DNA of 64,000 bases from Marasmius tenuissimus (Eukaryota > Basidiomycota > Agaricomycetes > Agaricales > Marasmiaceae): assembly GCA_029532415.1 (NCBI GenBank), contig JAQOTA010000054.1:3720001-3784000 (forward strand), given 5' to 3'. The notes below the pieces were generated by a model, which saw nothing but the letters and a program-made list of their open reading frames with translations, ran no database searches and was not told where the DNA came from. Within the stretch, counting starts at the first letter, position 1. Each line of letters opens with the position of its first letter. A program made the translations under genes and the position numbers. Shown here piece by piece: positions 35,487 to 45,736 of the stretch.

Positions 35487-37195
35487 ATGAAAAGCTTGAA
35501 TGGTCTTCCGCTCGATGATGACATCCTCAACCAGATACTCAACCATCTCCCTGATTTTGACTCACTGAAAGCGACAATCCTCTCCACGAAATCGTTCTAC
35601 AACGTTTACAATGCGCACCCCAATTCCATACGACGAGCTGTGGCAAAAAACGTTGTCGGACCAGCCCTACCTGAAGCCTTACGCGTCGTTCGACATCATG
35701 ACCCCGATGATGAAGATGCGCCTGAAGGCGATACTGATGAGAGTGCTCCCATTACGAATGGAGAAATTTCTGAGCTTGTAGAGAACGCAAGATTGTTCGG
35801 AGCACTGGAGGACGTTTTCAGCTTGAGGTGCGTATTTGTGACTCTTGTAAATATGTGTGCAGATAATGACACCTGAAGACAGACACAAGAACCGGAAGTT
35901 TAAGAAGAGCCAGCTCACATACGAAGAATCTCTAAGGTTCCAGCGAGCGATCTACAGGCTTGCCTTGTATTCAAAAGTCTTCCCTGGTCTCGCCTTGTTT
36001 CAAGATTTCTACGAAGACAGCGACGAAGATAATACTGTGGAACCCCAGGCCAAGAAAAGGATAGAACAAATCGCGTTCCTCCGTCATTTCTCAGTTCTTG
36101 ACCTACGGCAAATCTATTCTGTATCTGAGTTCTTGACCGACCTAGTACGCTGGTCTGAAGCGGGCGACTCTTTGGATGGATCGGTCGATACTGATAGTAA
36201 CGGTAAGAAAACGATTTCTTGTACTGTTGTTCGCTTTGTAGCTCATACGTCCCCTATGAACGTCAGGTAAAGCAGGGTTGGCTCTGTCGTGTGGACCTGA
36301 GATCATCTACCGCTGCTACAATGAGGGCTCAACAGAGATTCTCATGGTTGAGCTCGACTGGTACGATGACGACGATCCGCCCCCGTTCTTCGACGGTTAT
36401 ATCACCGATCCGCTGTCTAAGCTCTTCAAGGAGCACGATTTCAAAGGCACTTTCGAGGATGCCACACATTGGCAGTCCATAGTGGACGATATCGTTGGAA
36501 TACACGATTCATGTACGCGCCACACTTTCTCATTACTTGCGATCTGACCTAAAGAACCCGCTGTCAGGTTCTCATTGCGGCCAAGAAGGAGGCTTCAACC
36601 TGTGGGGCCCATCAAGTAGGTGATGCGTACTCTACCATTTTGTATCATGGTGCTGACTGTACCCTAGCGTACGAATATCTTCACCAGACTACGCCATCTC
36701 TGAGGCCCGGCACTGGCTTGGTTTCACTACTGAAAGGAGAACTATCAAAGAACCCCATCGAGAAACGCTACTTTGGAAGACTCATCAAAAACATTCCAAG
36801 AGACGAGAATATCTATGAGCACGTCATTCAAGATCTCCTCGATAGCGACTACAAGACACCGGAATACGAGGATTGGAAACCGGACGACTGGTTCTGTACG
36901 GAATGTTTGACTAAATTCTTGGAGGAGAATCTACATCTGTGGTTACTTGACAAGAAGATACAAGGTTAGCCCCCACAGCCTCAGACGCCTGCTTCCTGAC
37001 CATGAAATGGGGCCGAACAGATGGCGAGGAGATCCCAGGCGATTGTTGGTACGGGTGGGACTGCCGCACGCAAATCCACAAAAGAGAACATGCCAGCAAG
37101 CTAAATGTAAGCGCTCTCTCTTCGCACTTACGCTGGTACTTGGACGTGAATCTTGCTCCCTCTAGCACATTTGCGAACCGACGAAGGGTAAATAA
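35487..37195 (+). CDS. F-box-like protein with PBZ-like zinc finger, tandem copy A
   Basis: First of three tandem paralogues. Start 35487 (MKSLNGLPLDDDILNQIL). The N-terminal 50 residues look like an F-box (LPLDDDILNQILNHLPDFDS, then LKATILSTKSFYNVY), followed by NSIRRAVAKNVVGPALPEAL and an acidic stretch. Exon 1 ends at 35827; exon 2 starts at 35883, rebuilding SLR-HKNR; later exons include GLALSCGPEIIYRC, THWQSIVDDIVG and CTECLTKFLEENLHLWLL. The C-terminus is GDCWYGWDCRTQIHKREHA then SKLN, spliced to HICEPTKGK, stop 37193-37195. The Cys/His pattern is C-x5-C-x8-H-x5-H, close to the PBZ poly(ADP-ribose)-binding finger (C-x5-C-x6-H-x5-H). About seven exons and roughly 500 residues. If the F-box binds Skp1, this would be a substrate receptor of an SCF ligase; both functions are inferred. 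Confidence 0.78.
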
Positions 37196-37466
37196 GAATC
37201 CGCGTGAGGCTGTTCTCGTTATCTCTATACTTGTACTTACTACTTGTACTTAGTAGATTACAATACATGTTTGGGTCATATCTTGAAAAGGGTGCAGAAT
37301 CCAGACCCGCGATTGGGGAAAACAGTGGGAAATAGCCTATACATATGTTTTAATTCTTTTTTGGTTGTCATGGCTCTTCGAAGTTCGCGGTCGCCATCTC
37401 TGACCAGTCATCCAAATCTCCGTTCTCTATCGGACACAACTTCAGTCCATAACCATCCTCACTTCC

Positions 37467-39196
37467 ATGAAATCCTTCACCATTCCTCTGCTCGACGACG
37501 ACATTCTCAACCATATACTCACCTTTCTCCCTGATTTTTACTCACTGAAAGCGACCATTCTCTCCACGAAGACGTTCTACGACGTTTATAAAGCGCACCC
37601 CAATTCCATCCGACGAGCTGTAGCAGAGAATGTCGTCGGGCCAGCCTTACCTGAAGCCTTACGCTTCGTTAGACATCGTGATCCCAAGGACTTAGAGACG
37701 GAAGATGAAGTTGAGGCCGATGAGAGTGCTCCTATCATGGAGGAAGAAATTCCCGAGCTTGTGGAGAACGCGAGGATGTTCCGAGTGCTAGAGGACGTTT
37801 TTAGCTTGAGGTACGTACAGCATTTGTAGCTCTCGTGAAACTGTGTTGCAGATAATGGTACTCGGAAACAGACACAAGAACCGGGAGTCCAAGACGAGTC
37901 AGCTCACATACGATGAGTCTCTAAGATTCCAGCGAGCAATCTATAGACTCGCTCTGTTCACGAAAGTCTTCTATGGTCCAAATCTTTCGGGAGAGTTCAA
38001 TTCGGCAGAAGACGAAGAAGAAAGTGAGAAACTCCAGGACAAGAAGAGGAAAGAGCAGCTCGAGTTCCTCCGTCCTTTCTCAGTTCTTGAACTGCGTCAA
38101 ATCTTTTCTGCATCTGTGCTCTTGGCTGAGGTGGTGCGCTGGGCTGAGACAGGCGACGACGATACATATGGATTAGTCGGTGATGATGCCAGTAAGAAAG
38201 GCCCAGTTTTTCGTTTCGGGGTGTTACTTTTTCACTCATTCGTTCCCTACGACCATCAGGTAGAGTAGGGATGGCTTTGTCGTCCGGACCTGATACCATA
38301 TATCGATGTTACAACGAGGGTTCAATAGAAACCCTGATGGCCGAGTTCGACTGGTACAACGACGACGAACCGCTCCCCTTCTTCGCCGGCTATCTCACCC
38401 ACCCGCTCTCTGAGCTGCTCAAGAAACGCAACTTCAAGGGTGCTCTCGAGGATGACACACACTGGCGATCCATAGTGGACGATGTCGTTGGATTACACGA
38501 TTTATGTACGCGATATGCTTTCTCGCAGTGATCTAGGAACTAGTCTGAGGAACTCGATGCCAGGCTCTTGTTGCAATACAGAAGGAGGTTTCAATCTGTG
38601 GGGCCCGTCGAGTAGGTGACACCTACTCTACCAGAATCTTGTGTTGCGGTACGGTACTGACCATACTCCAGCGTACGAATATCTCTATCAGACCGTACGA
38701 TCTATAAAGCCTGGCTTAGTTGTACTAATGAAAGGGGACCTTTCGAAAAACCCTATCGAGACAACCTACTTTCGAAGATTCGTCAAAGAGATCCCAGGAG
38801 ACGAGAATATCTATAAGCACGTCGTTCAAGACATACTCGATAGCGACTACAAGACGTCGGAATTCAAAGCTTGCAAACCGGATGACTTGCTTTGCACCGA
38901 TTGTTTGACTAAACTCTTGGAGGACAATCTGCATCTATGGTTACTCGACAAGAAAATAAAGGGTGAGCTTTCTTATTCTCTCGCAACCTCAGACGCAAGC
39001 CCCTTTCTAATATGGGGTTGAAGAGGGGAACGAGATCCCAGAAGATTGTTGGTACGGGTGGAACTGCCAAACCCAAATACACAGTCCATCACACGCCAAA
39101 AAGCTGAATGTAATTGCCCGCTTTTCCTCTCTTCACGCCGGGATGTCTGAATATGACGCCCTCTAGCACATTTGTGAGCCGACGAGGAATGAATAA
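37467..39196 (+). CDS. F-box-like protein with PBZ-like zinc finger, tandem copy B
   Basis: Second paralogue, starting MKSFTIPLLDDDILNHIL at 37467 after a 271-bp gap. Same exon plan as copy A: SLR-HKNR junction with acceptor at about 37876, then LTYDESLRFQRAIYRLAL, a variable acidic stretch, VGMALSSGPDTIYRC, THWRSIVDDVVGLHD, FNLWGPS, DSDYKTSEFKACKPDDLLC and CTDCLTKLLEDNLHLWLL. The finger reads EDCWYGWNCQTQIHSPSHA, with KKLN spliced to HICEPTRNE and stop at 39194-39196. All four putative zinc ligands are kept. Its last intron and 3' UTR differ from those of copies A and C. The reading frame is intact. Confidence 0.78.
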
Positions 39197-39630
39197 GGAT
39201 GTTCATTTGGTGAGATTGTTTCCGGTAACTCGATACCTTTATCTACTGTCGTCTGCAATGCATTTCCGAGGTCAGGAAAAACTTGTCGCAAATCCTCGAT
39301 CCGCGAAAATTTAGCCCAGCGCGGAGGTCCAATTACTGCCCCGTGTGCAGACGAGTGGGTTTGAGACTCAACAGTAGCAATAACATGTAGGATGATGGCG
39401 AGGGAGGGAGGTGATCATGATGAACGTCGATCTCCGAGCGACGGTGTGATTGAGGTGAAAGGTTCGTGGTGCGTGGGAATTTCGATACAATTGGTGTCCT
39501 GAACATCCTGACCCGGTTTATGTAACGAAGTATACGTCTTGTATACGTCTATGATCATCATTACACAGTCGCACAGACTGGAACCAGAATATCGCGGACA
39601 CAATTCTAGCTCATAACCACTATCATCCCC
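39197..39630. other. Spacer between copies B and C
   Basis: No gene seen. Its last 30 bp (CTCATAACCACTATC before the ATG) repeat the leader found in front of copies A and B, so a conserved 5' UTR was part of the duplicated unit. Confidence 0.5.
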
Positions 39631-41342
39631 ATGAAATACTTCAATAGTCTTCCGCTTGACGACGATATCCTCAAATATATACTCAACCTTCTCCCTGATT
39701 TTCGCTCACTGAAGGCGACAATCCTTTCCACGAAATCGTTCTACAACGTTTACAAAGCGCACCCCAATTCCATACGGCGAGCTGTAGCAGAAAATGTCGT
39801 TGGACCAGCCCTACCTCAAGCTCTACGCGTCATTCGAGACCGTGACCCCGCAGAGTCAGAGACAGAAGATGAAGATACACACGAAGGCGATACTGATGAA
39901 AGTGCTCCTATCACGGACGAAGAAATTTACAAGCTTGTGGAGAACGCGAGAATGTTTCGAGTACTAGAGGACGTCTTCAGTTTGAGGTATGTATCCTGAT
40001 CCTGTAATCTCGTATGACATTGATACTGACTCGATAATAGACACAAGAACCGGAAGTTCAAGGAAAGTCAGCTCACGTACGATGAGTCTTCAAGGTTTCA
40101 GCGAGCGATCTATACGCTTGCACTGTACTCAAAAGCCTTCCCTGGTCGTGAACTGTTGGAAGCGTTCAATGCGGAAGAAGAAGAGAGGACGAGAAGAGGA
40201 CAGAACAAATGGAGTTTCTCCGTCGTTTCTCAGTTCAGGACCTGCGGCAAATTTACACAGTATCTGTGTTCTTGATCGAACTGGTGCGCTGGGCTCAAGC
40301 AGGCGATTCCGATCAATGGATTTCGATCAGCACTCGCGACACTGGTAAAAAAAACTATCTCGACTGTCCGGGTTGTTGCTTTTGTCGCTCACTTGTTCCC
40401 TACGACTCTTAGGTAAAGCAGGTCTGGCTCTGTCGTGCGGACCCGATGTCATATATCGATGTTATGATGAGGGTTCCCTTGAAGACCTGATGGCTGAACT
40501 CGAGTTGGAAGACGACTCCCGTCCGCCCCGCTTCTTTGACGGTTATCTCACCGAGCCGCTGTCCAAGTTGTTCAAGGAGCGCGGTGTCGAAGGCGCTTTC
40601 GAAGATGCCACTCACTGGAGCTCGATAGTGGACGATGCCGTCGGTGTACATGATCCTTGTACGTGCCATGCTTTCTCATGACTTAATATCTAACCTGATG
40701 AACTTGGCACCAGGCGCTCGGTGTAACGAGGAAGGAGGTTTCGACCTGTGGGGCCCATCAAGTAGGTGATGCATACTCTATCGTCGTGTATCACATCACT
40801 GACTGATCTCCAGCATACAATTATCTCTACCATACCGCACCATCTTTAGCGCCTGACACTGGCTTTGTTGCACTTCTGAAAGGAGGGCTTTCAAGAAACT
40901 TGACTGAAGTACGCTATGTTGGCAGCCTCATCGAAAAGATCCCAAAGAACGAGAGTGCTTTTGAGCACATCATCCAAGATGTTCTCGGCAGCGACTACAA
41001 GACACCAGAATACGAGGATTGGAAAGCGGATGACTGGCTGTGCACCAGATGTTTGACGAAATTCTTGAAGGCGAATCTACATCTATGGTTACTTGACAAG
41101 AAGATACAGGGTGAGCCTTCCGCAGCCTCAGACACTAGCTTCCTGATCGTAACACGGGGCGGAACAGCTGGCGATGAGCTCCCAGATGATTGCTGGTATG
41201 GGTGGAACTGCAGCACGCAAATCCATAATTTCGAACATGCCCGGAAGCTGAATGTAAGCGCTGTCTCTTCGCATTTGCGCTGGTACTTGGACCTGAATCT
41301 GGCACCCTCTAGCACATTTGCGAACCGACGAAGGGTAAATAA
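39631..41342 (+). CDS. F-box-like protein with PBZ-like zinc finger, tandem copy C
   Basis: Third paralogue, starting MKYFNSLPLDDDILKYIL at 39631. Exon 1 ends FSLR; the intron (about 39988-40040) leads to HKNRKFKESQLTYDES. Then LRRFSVQDLRQIYTVSVFL, GKAGLALSCGPDVIYRC, THWSSIVDDAVGVHD, FDLWGPS, DSDYKTPEYEDWKADDWLC and CTRCLTKFLKANLHLWLL. The finger reads DDCWYGWNCSTQIHNFEHA, then RKLN spliced to HICEPTKGK with stop at 41340-41342. All putative zinc ligands are present. The last intron, last exon and at least 40 bp of 3' UTR are nearly identical to copy A, not to the adjacent copy B. RING-CH gene follows after 208 bp in the same direction. Confidence 0.78.
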
Positions 41343-41550
41343 GAATTCGCGTGAGGCTGCTCTCGTTATCTCTGTACCTGTACTTGTAGTAGACTTTGAT
41401 GGATATTTGAAATCCTTGAGTGGAAAAAGGCGCAGAGTCGCAAAGACGGTGGGAAAATGGCCTTCATCCGCAACCCGGTCCGCATCCACCGTCTGGCTCA
41501 ACCGTAACCGTTCTTCCGTTGTCAACGTTCATGCTCACGGCTCGTTCACG

Positions 41551-43107
41551 ATGAGCGACTACATACCCACAATCGACGACCTTCGAGTCAAACTCTGCTA
41601 CATCTGTCGTGAAGAAGAGACCTACGACAAACCAGAAGATCCTCCTCGAAAATGGACACACCCTTGCCAATGCACGCTACTCGCACATGAAGATTGTCTG
41701 CTCGAATGGATCAAGACAGCTCAGACCAAATCCTCGACGACGGCAGCTGACAATGCTCTGAAATGCCCACAATGTGGAGCGAGGTACCAGCTGGAGAGTG
41801 ATCTGCCTTTGAGCATGAGAATGATGAACGAGGCATTGACGGCTTGGAACAAGTCGTTGGGAAGAATGGGGAGATGGTTCCTTGCACTGGTACCTGTGGG
41901 CATTGTCGCTGGTGTTGCGGTTGGTGCGTCTCGAAATCAAAGGTCCTGATTGAATAAAATACCCACAAGATGAAATTCATGCAGGAACTCATTTCGTTCT
42001 GACTCAATACGGAGCGTATGCTGTCAAGGAGTTCTTTGGTGAAGAGTGCGTGCCGTTCACTTCTCGTCAAACTGCTTGCTCAGTGCTCTCGCAGGTTGTT
42101 CAACGCAGTACTTACGTCGGACCCACATAACTGGTCGATATCGGCTCTCATAAACCTCCCTTTGATCCCAATAGGGCTCATCTGCTACCGTTTCAACTCC
42201 TCATACAACCTTTTCCCAGCCATCTCTACCCTCCTAGAATGGCCGTCCCTCCATAAGCGTGGTCTGCCGCAACATAACATGAACGTTCTCGCTTGGCCAC
42301 CCTCACCATTCACAGTAGGATTCATCGCAATGCCGATAATCCGATATCTATACGGGAAATGCCTAGACCGTTTCACGCGCTGGCTCTTGGGACCCACTCC
42401 CCGAACTTTACTTGGACGCGCTACAGGCAACAGACCTGTCATCGACCGCGCAGACGACGACGAGGACAGAATGTTGATTCTGCGGTTCCGGGGCGGCCAA
42501 GGACCGGAACCAGAGAACGAGAACCAAGGGAACGATGCAGATGGGAATCAGGCTTCCCTTACGATCTACGCCTCGCCTCTGGGTCGCAAAATCGGCGGCG
42601 CATTGCTCATACCATTCATCGCGAGAAGGATGGGGAATTTGTTACTCAGGTTTTCCAAGCGGTCCGAGTTTCTGAGGAGACTTTTGGCTGTGAGGTCGCC
42701 GAGTAGCACACTTTCGACATGGCCGTTTGCTTCTGCCTCTTCGTCATCGTTGTTCTCAGGGAAGGTTGCCTCTGGTATCGCTACAAGTCCTCCTGTAACG
42801 TGGAAGCTTGTCCTGAGGGCTATCTGGGGTGGTGGTCGTGCGTGGGCCGAGTTCGACCCTGTTTGGTGAGTTAACTCTTCAACTGGCAGCAAGCCGACTC
42901 GTTATACTAATCCTGTTCATCAGGTGGCGAAACACCCTCGGGTTTGGTCTTTTCGTTGTCGCCAAAGATGCCCTTCATCTCCTCCATCTTTACCTCGTCA
43001 AGAAAGAGGTGGATACCCGGCGTGTCAGGAATAGAGATTTCCGAGACATCGATATAACCAGCTTGGACGTAATGCCTGATGCGGATGCTCGTCGACGGAC
43101 TATATGA
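41551..43107 (+). CDS. RING-CH (MARCH-type) membrane E3 ubiquitin ligase
   Basis: E3 ligase of the RINGv family, probably in an organelle membrane. Start 41551 (MSDYIPTIDDLRVK). The C4HC3 RING-CH is complete: LCYICREEE, HPCQCTLLAHEDCLLEWI, and ALKCPQCGARYQL. It is followed by hydrophobic helices (FLALVPVGIVAGVAVGA; LINLPLIPIGLICYRF; FTVGFIAMPIIRYLYG), an acidic loop and a C-terminal hydrophobic part (FGLFVVAKDALHLLHLYLV). Four exons: 41551 to about 41928, about 41983-42046, about 42095-42868 and about 42924-43107. N-terminal RINGv plus C-terminal helices matches the MARCH5-like mitochondrial group, an inference from architecture. It is unrelated in sequence to the F-box genes beside it. Confidence 0.88.
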
Positions 43108-43840
43108 GTTGACCGGGTTGGTTGGTGATATAGTGTGTCTAGTGAATAATTCTGTGTTATCTGCCATCTTAATAAATCACTGACTCCCCTCTCATGGAAC
43201 TATTGTACGGCTCCTCAAGAATAGCACATTACTGAACTGCGGGAAGTCGTCAAAACGTCCGCCGAACCGGTGACATCTGGCGGATGTTGATGGCGACACC
43301 CGCTCTGAAGATCTCACAGTCCATTCCACCGATACCACTTCCTGCAGTCGATTCTATTCGCTCGAATCAGGTTGGTAGCACATAAGTACAAGAGAGCAAT
43401 GGAGATTCAAATCATAGATCTTTCAGAAATTTTCACACCGCCACTTACACCACTCCGAAACCGGGTCGGCAGGCTCATCCCCTACTTTTAGGACTTGGCC
43501 ATACTGGGGTGTTCCGGTCGTTCATCATCCTAAGAGTGCTTCTATCATAAGGCATCATGATGTCCCATGCAGTACAGATCACTACCGAATCGTACTTTAC
43601 TTGCCATGTCCCTCTACCCCCTCTGCGCACCGTCATCAATGGCAAGTGATTTCCCCCCATTCTCCTCCACCAAGGATTTGACTTTGGATTACTCCATAGG
43701 AAACCGACTCAGCTACACCTCTTCTACCCTCGAAACTCTGTGAATCGTGCCGGCTTCCAGTTTCCGGTTGCACTCTACCCAACTCCAACTCAGGTCTGTC
43801 GAAGCTGAATGATTACCTGTCTCAACACTCAGGGAACCAC
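43108..43840. other. Intergenic before the F-box-like gene
   Basis: No gene assigned. The last 50 bp are open in frame with the next gene, so its true start, possibly with a small first exon, may lie here. Confidence 0.4.
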
Positions 43841-45307
43841 TTGGCGTCAGACGACGAGTTACCACTGCTGGAGCATTATCTGAGTGGAGCGGAAAGCGAG
43901 GCAGAGCAATACGACAAGGAGATCGAGAGGGTGGCGAAATTTCTAGAGGAGCTCAAGGCCACAAGAGCATCGATATCTCGAGCCGTTGCGAGGTTCTCCG
44001 CAACGTTCCGCTCCTCAATCAGGAAACTCCCAGCAGAGATACTGTCGAAAATCTTCCTACTTTACACCGACGAACACACCGAAACGAGTCATGAGCACCC
44101 CAGCACACATCCTGCGCTCATGCTTGGACGCGTCTGTTCCAGATGGCGAGCCATCGTTCACTCAACACCCAGGCTGTGGTGCATCATGAGTGCTTCTGAT
44201 CTGTACGCCAAGGATGATGGATCCGAGCATAGCCTTCGTCTCACCCGCCTCTGCATCGAAAAATCACGGAACATGCCGTTGGAGATACGGTTCAAAAGTT
44301 GTCCCAAATCCCTGGACAGATCCTTCTTGGAGCTGCTCAAACACAGCGATAGGTGGAAGGTCGCTGTTCTCGAAGAATGGGTCTCGCTATACGGCCGGAT
44401 GTTCCCAGTGGACCTACCTATGCTCGAGTCTTTGGACCTATCAGTAAGCCCAACTTCCCCCGGGATCTTCTCCTTGCGAGAACGTTTCCCACAGAACGTC
44501 TCCACCCCCAATCTCCGGCAGCTCTCGTTGAACGGATGGCTTGTCACGACGCTAGGACCTCGGTTCGACACCAGCTCGTTGACGACATTCTCCGCTCAGG
44601 GTATGGTCCACTATCCGTCCTTTCTCGAAACTTTGAAGCAATCCCCGATGCTATCAAAATTGGAACTATCCACCGTAATATTTCTGGAACGGGAGTTTAT
44701 CAGTTCCCCGATTGCCTTACCACAACTGAAGGAATTATCGTATGACAGTCACGAAGTCGGAGAGAGTCCGAACCTCGAGTGCGGCCTCCCCTACTTTCTT
44801 CACGACATTGTCGCGCCCAAGCTGGAATACATCTCAATTTTCGATAACAAATGGAAAACCATCCTCGACACGGAAACCACAGTCGCTTTACGCGACTTCC
44901 TCCGTAGATCAGCCTCTCCCGACCTCACGCGCCTCCGATTCATACAGATCAATTTCCGAGAGATAAGAGATTGTTTCGACATCCTGGAACTTGTCTCTCC
45001 GACGATAACAACTCTTGAGCTGTGGTGTAACCACAATTCGCTCGAGTGGGACGAATTCTTGCGACGGGTGACGGTGGATCCGGATTTCTTACCAAAGTTA
45101 AAGGAGCTGACACTCCTGTTCAATCGGTGGTCGGATGACTCTGAGTCCTTGTTATACGAGATGGTCGAATCGAGGCGGAACTGGGAGGTGGAGACTCCGA
45201 GGCTGTCCAAGCTGCGAGTGGTATGCACAAAAGCGGAGTACAAGGATACCGTTGGTAGGAGGCTGGCTCCTTTCGAAGGGGAAGACTTTCGGCTTTCTTT
45301 CTCTTAG
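43841..45307 (+). CDS. F-box-like protein with leucine-rich C-terminal region
   Basis: Typical large-family basidiomycete F-box-like protein. An N-terminal coiled coil (YDKEIERVAKFLEELKATRA) leads into the F-box-like motif (IRKLPAEILSKIFLLY) and the WRAIVHSTPRLW signature that follows it in this family. Then comes a long region with irregular leucine-rich repeats (for example LPMLESLDLSVSP, TPNLRQLSLNGW, LPQLKELSYDS). Single long exon of about 490 residues, stopping at 45305-45307 after DFRLSFS. No ATG is in frame at 43841; the open frame continues upstream without an ATG, so the first codon is unresolved and a short 5' exon is likely. It would act as an SCF substrate receptor if it binds Skp1. 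No PBZ-like finger is present, unlike the triplet upstream. Confidence 0.8.
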   Translation: MASDDELPLLEHYLSGAESEAEQYDKEIERVAKFLEELKATRASISRAVARFSATFRSSIRKLPAEILSKIFLLYTDEHTETSHEHPSTHPALMLGRVCSRWRAIVHSTPRLWCIMSASDLYAKDDGSEHSLRLTRLCIEKSRNMPLEIRFKSCPKSLDRSFLELLKHSDRWKVAVLEEWVSLYGRMFPVDLPMLESLDLSVSPTSPGIFSLRERFPQNVSTPNLRQLSLNGWLVTTLGPRFDTSSLTTFSAQGMVHYPSFLETLKQSPMLSKLELSTVIFLEREFISSPIALPQLKELSYDSHEVGESPNLECGLPYFLHDIVAPKLEYISIFDNKWKTILDTETTVALRDFLRRSASPDLTRLRFIQINFREIRDCFDILELVSPTITTLELWCNHNSLEWDEFLRRVTVDPDFLPKLKELTLLFNRWSDDSESLLYEMVESRRNWEVETPRLSKLRVVCTKAEYKDTVGRRLAPFEGEDFRLSFS

Positions 45308-45736
45308 CACTCAGCACAGGTTGGAGGAGAGAGAGAGACGTCCGATTATGATAACCCAATCCCAAATAATAAAGAAGGAAACGTTCAGCGATCATAAGTA
45401 CACACATACGCTTTGGCGTAGGTAAAAAAAACCTAAAGAACAAACAAGAAGGGGGGAGATTTAAGTCGAGAGGTGTACTCGTATACGTTGTTCGTGAATT
45501 GTGCGAGTTATCAGAGCGAAGGAACCGGAACGAGAGTGGGATTATGTCGGAAGCGAATGGAAAACAGTATGCAGGAAGAGTAAGGAAGGGCGAAAGGAAC
45601 GACAGAGACAGACGGAGACCGTATTTTATGCAAAGAAGAGATGAATCGTTTTAAATACCATAGAGGAGAGACTGAGTAGTGGCATCCTGATAAAAGAACG
45701 GACGCGTTCAGAGCATACCGAGACACATCGTCCACT
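45308..45736. other. Convergent 3' intergenic region
   Basis: Holds the 3' UTRs of the F-box-like gene and Vts1. A-rich and GA-rich stretches (about 45420-45460), no gene. Confidence 0.5.

Noticed and set aside
41343..41550. Fusion of F-box copy C with the RING-CH gene suggested by one long open frame (40900-41949)
   Set aside because: The frame reads through the last intron and past the true stop of copy C; splicing to HICEPTKGK ends copy C at 41342, and the RING-CH protein has its own ATG at 41551.
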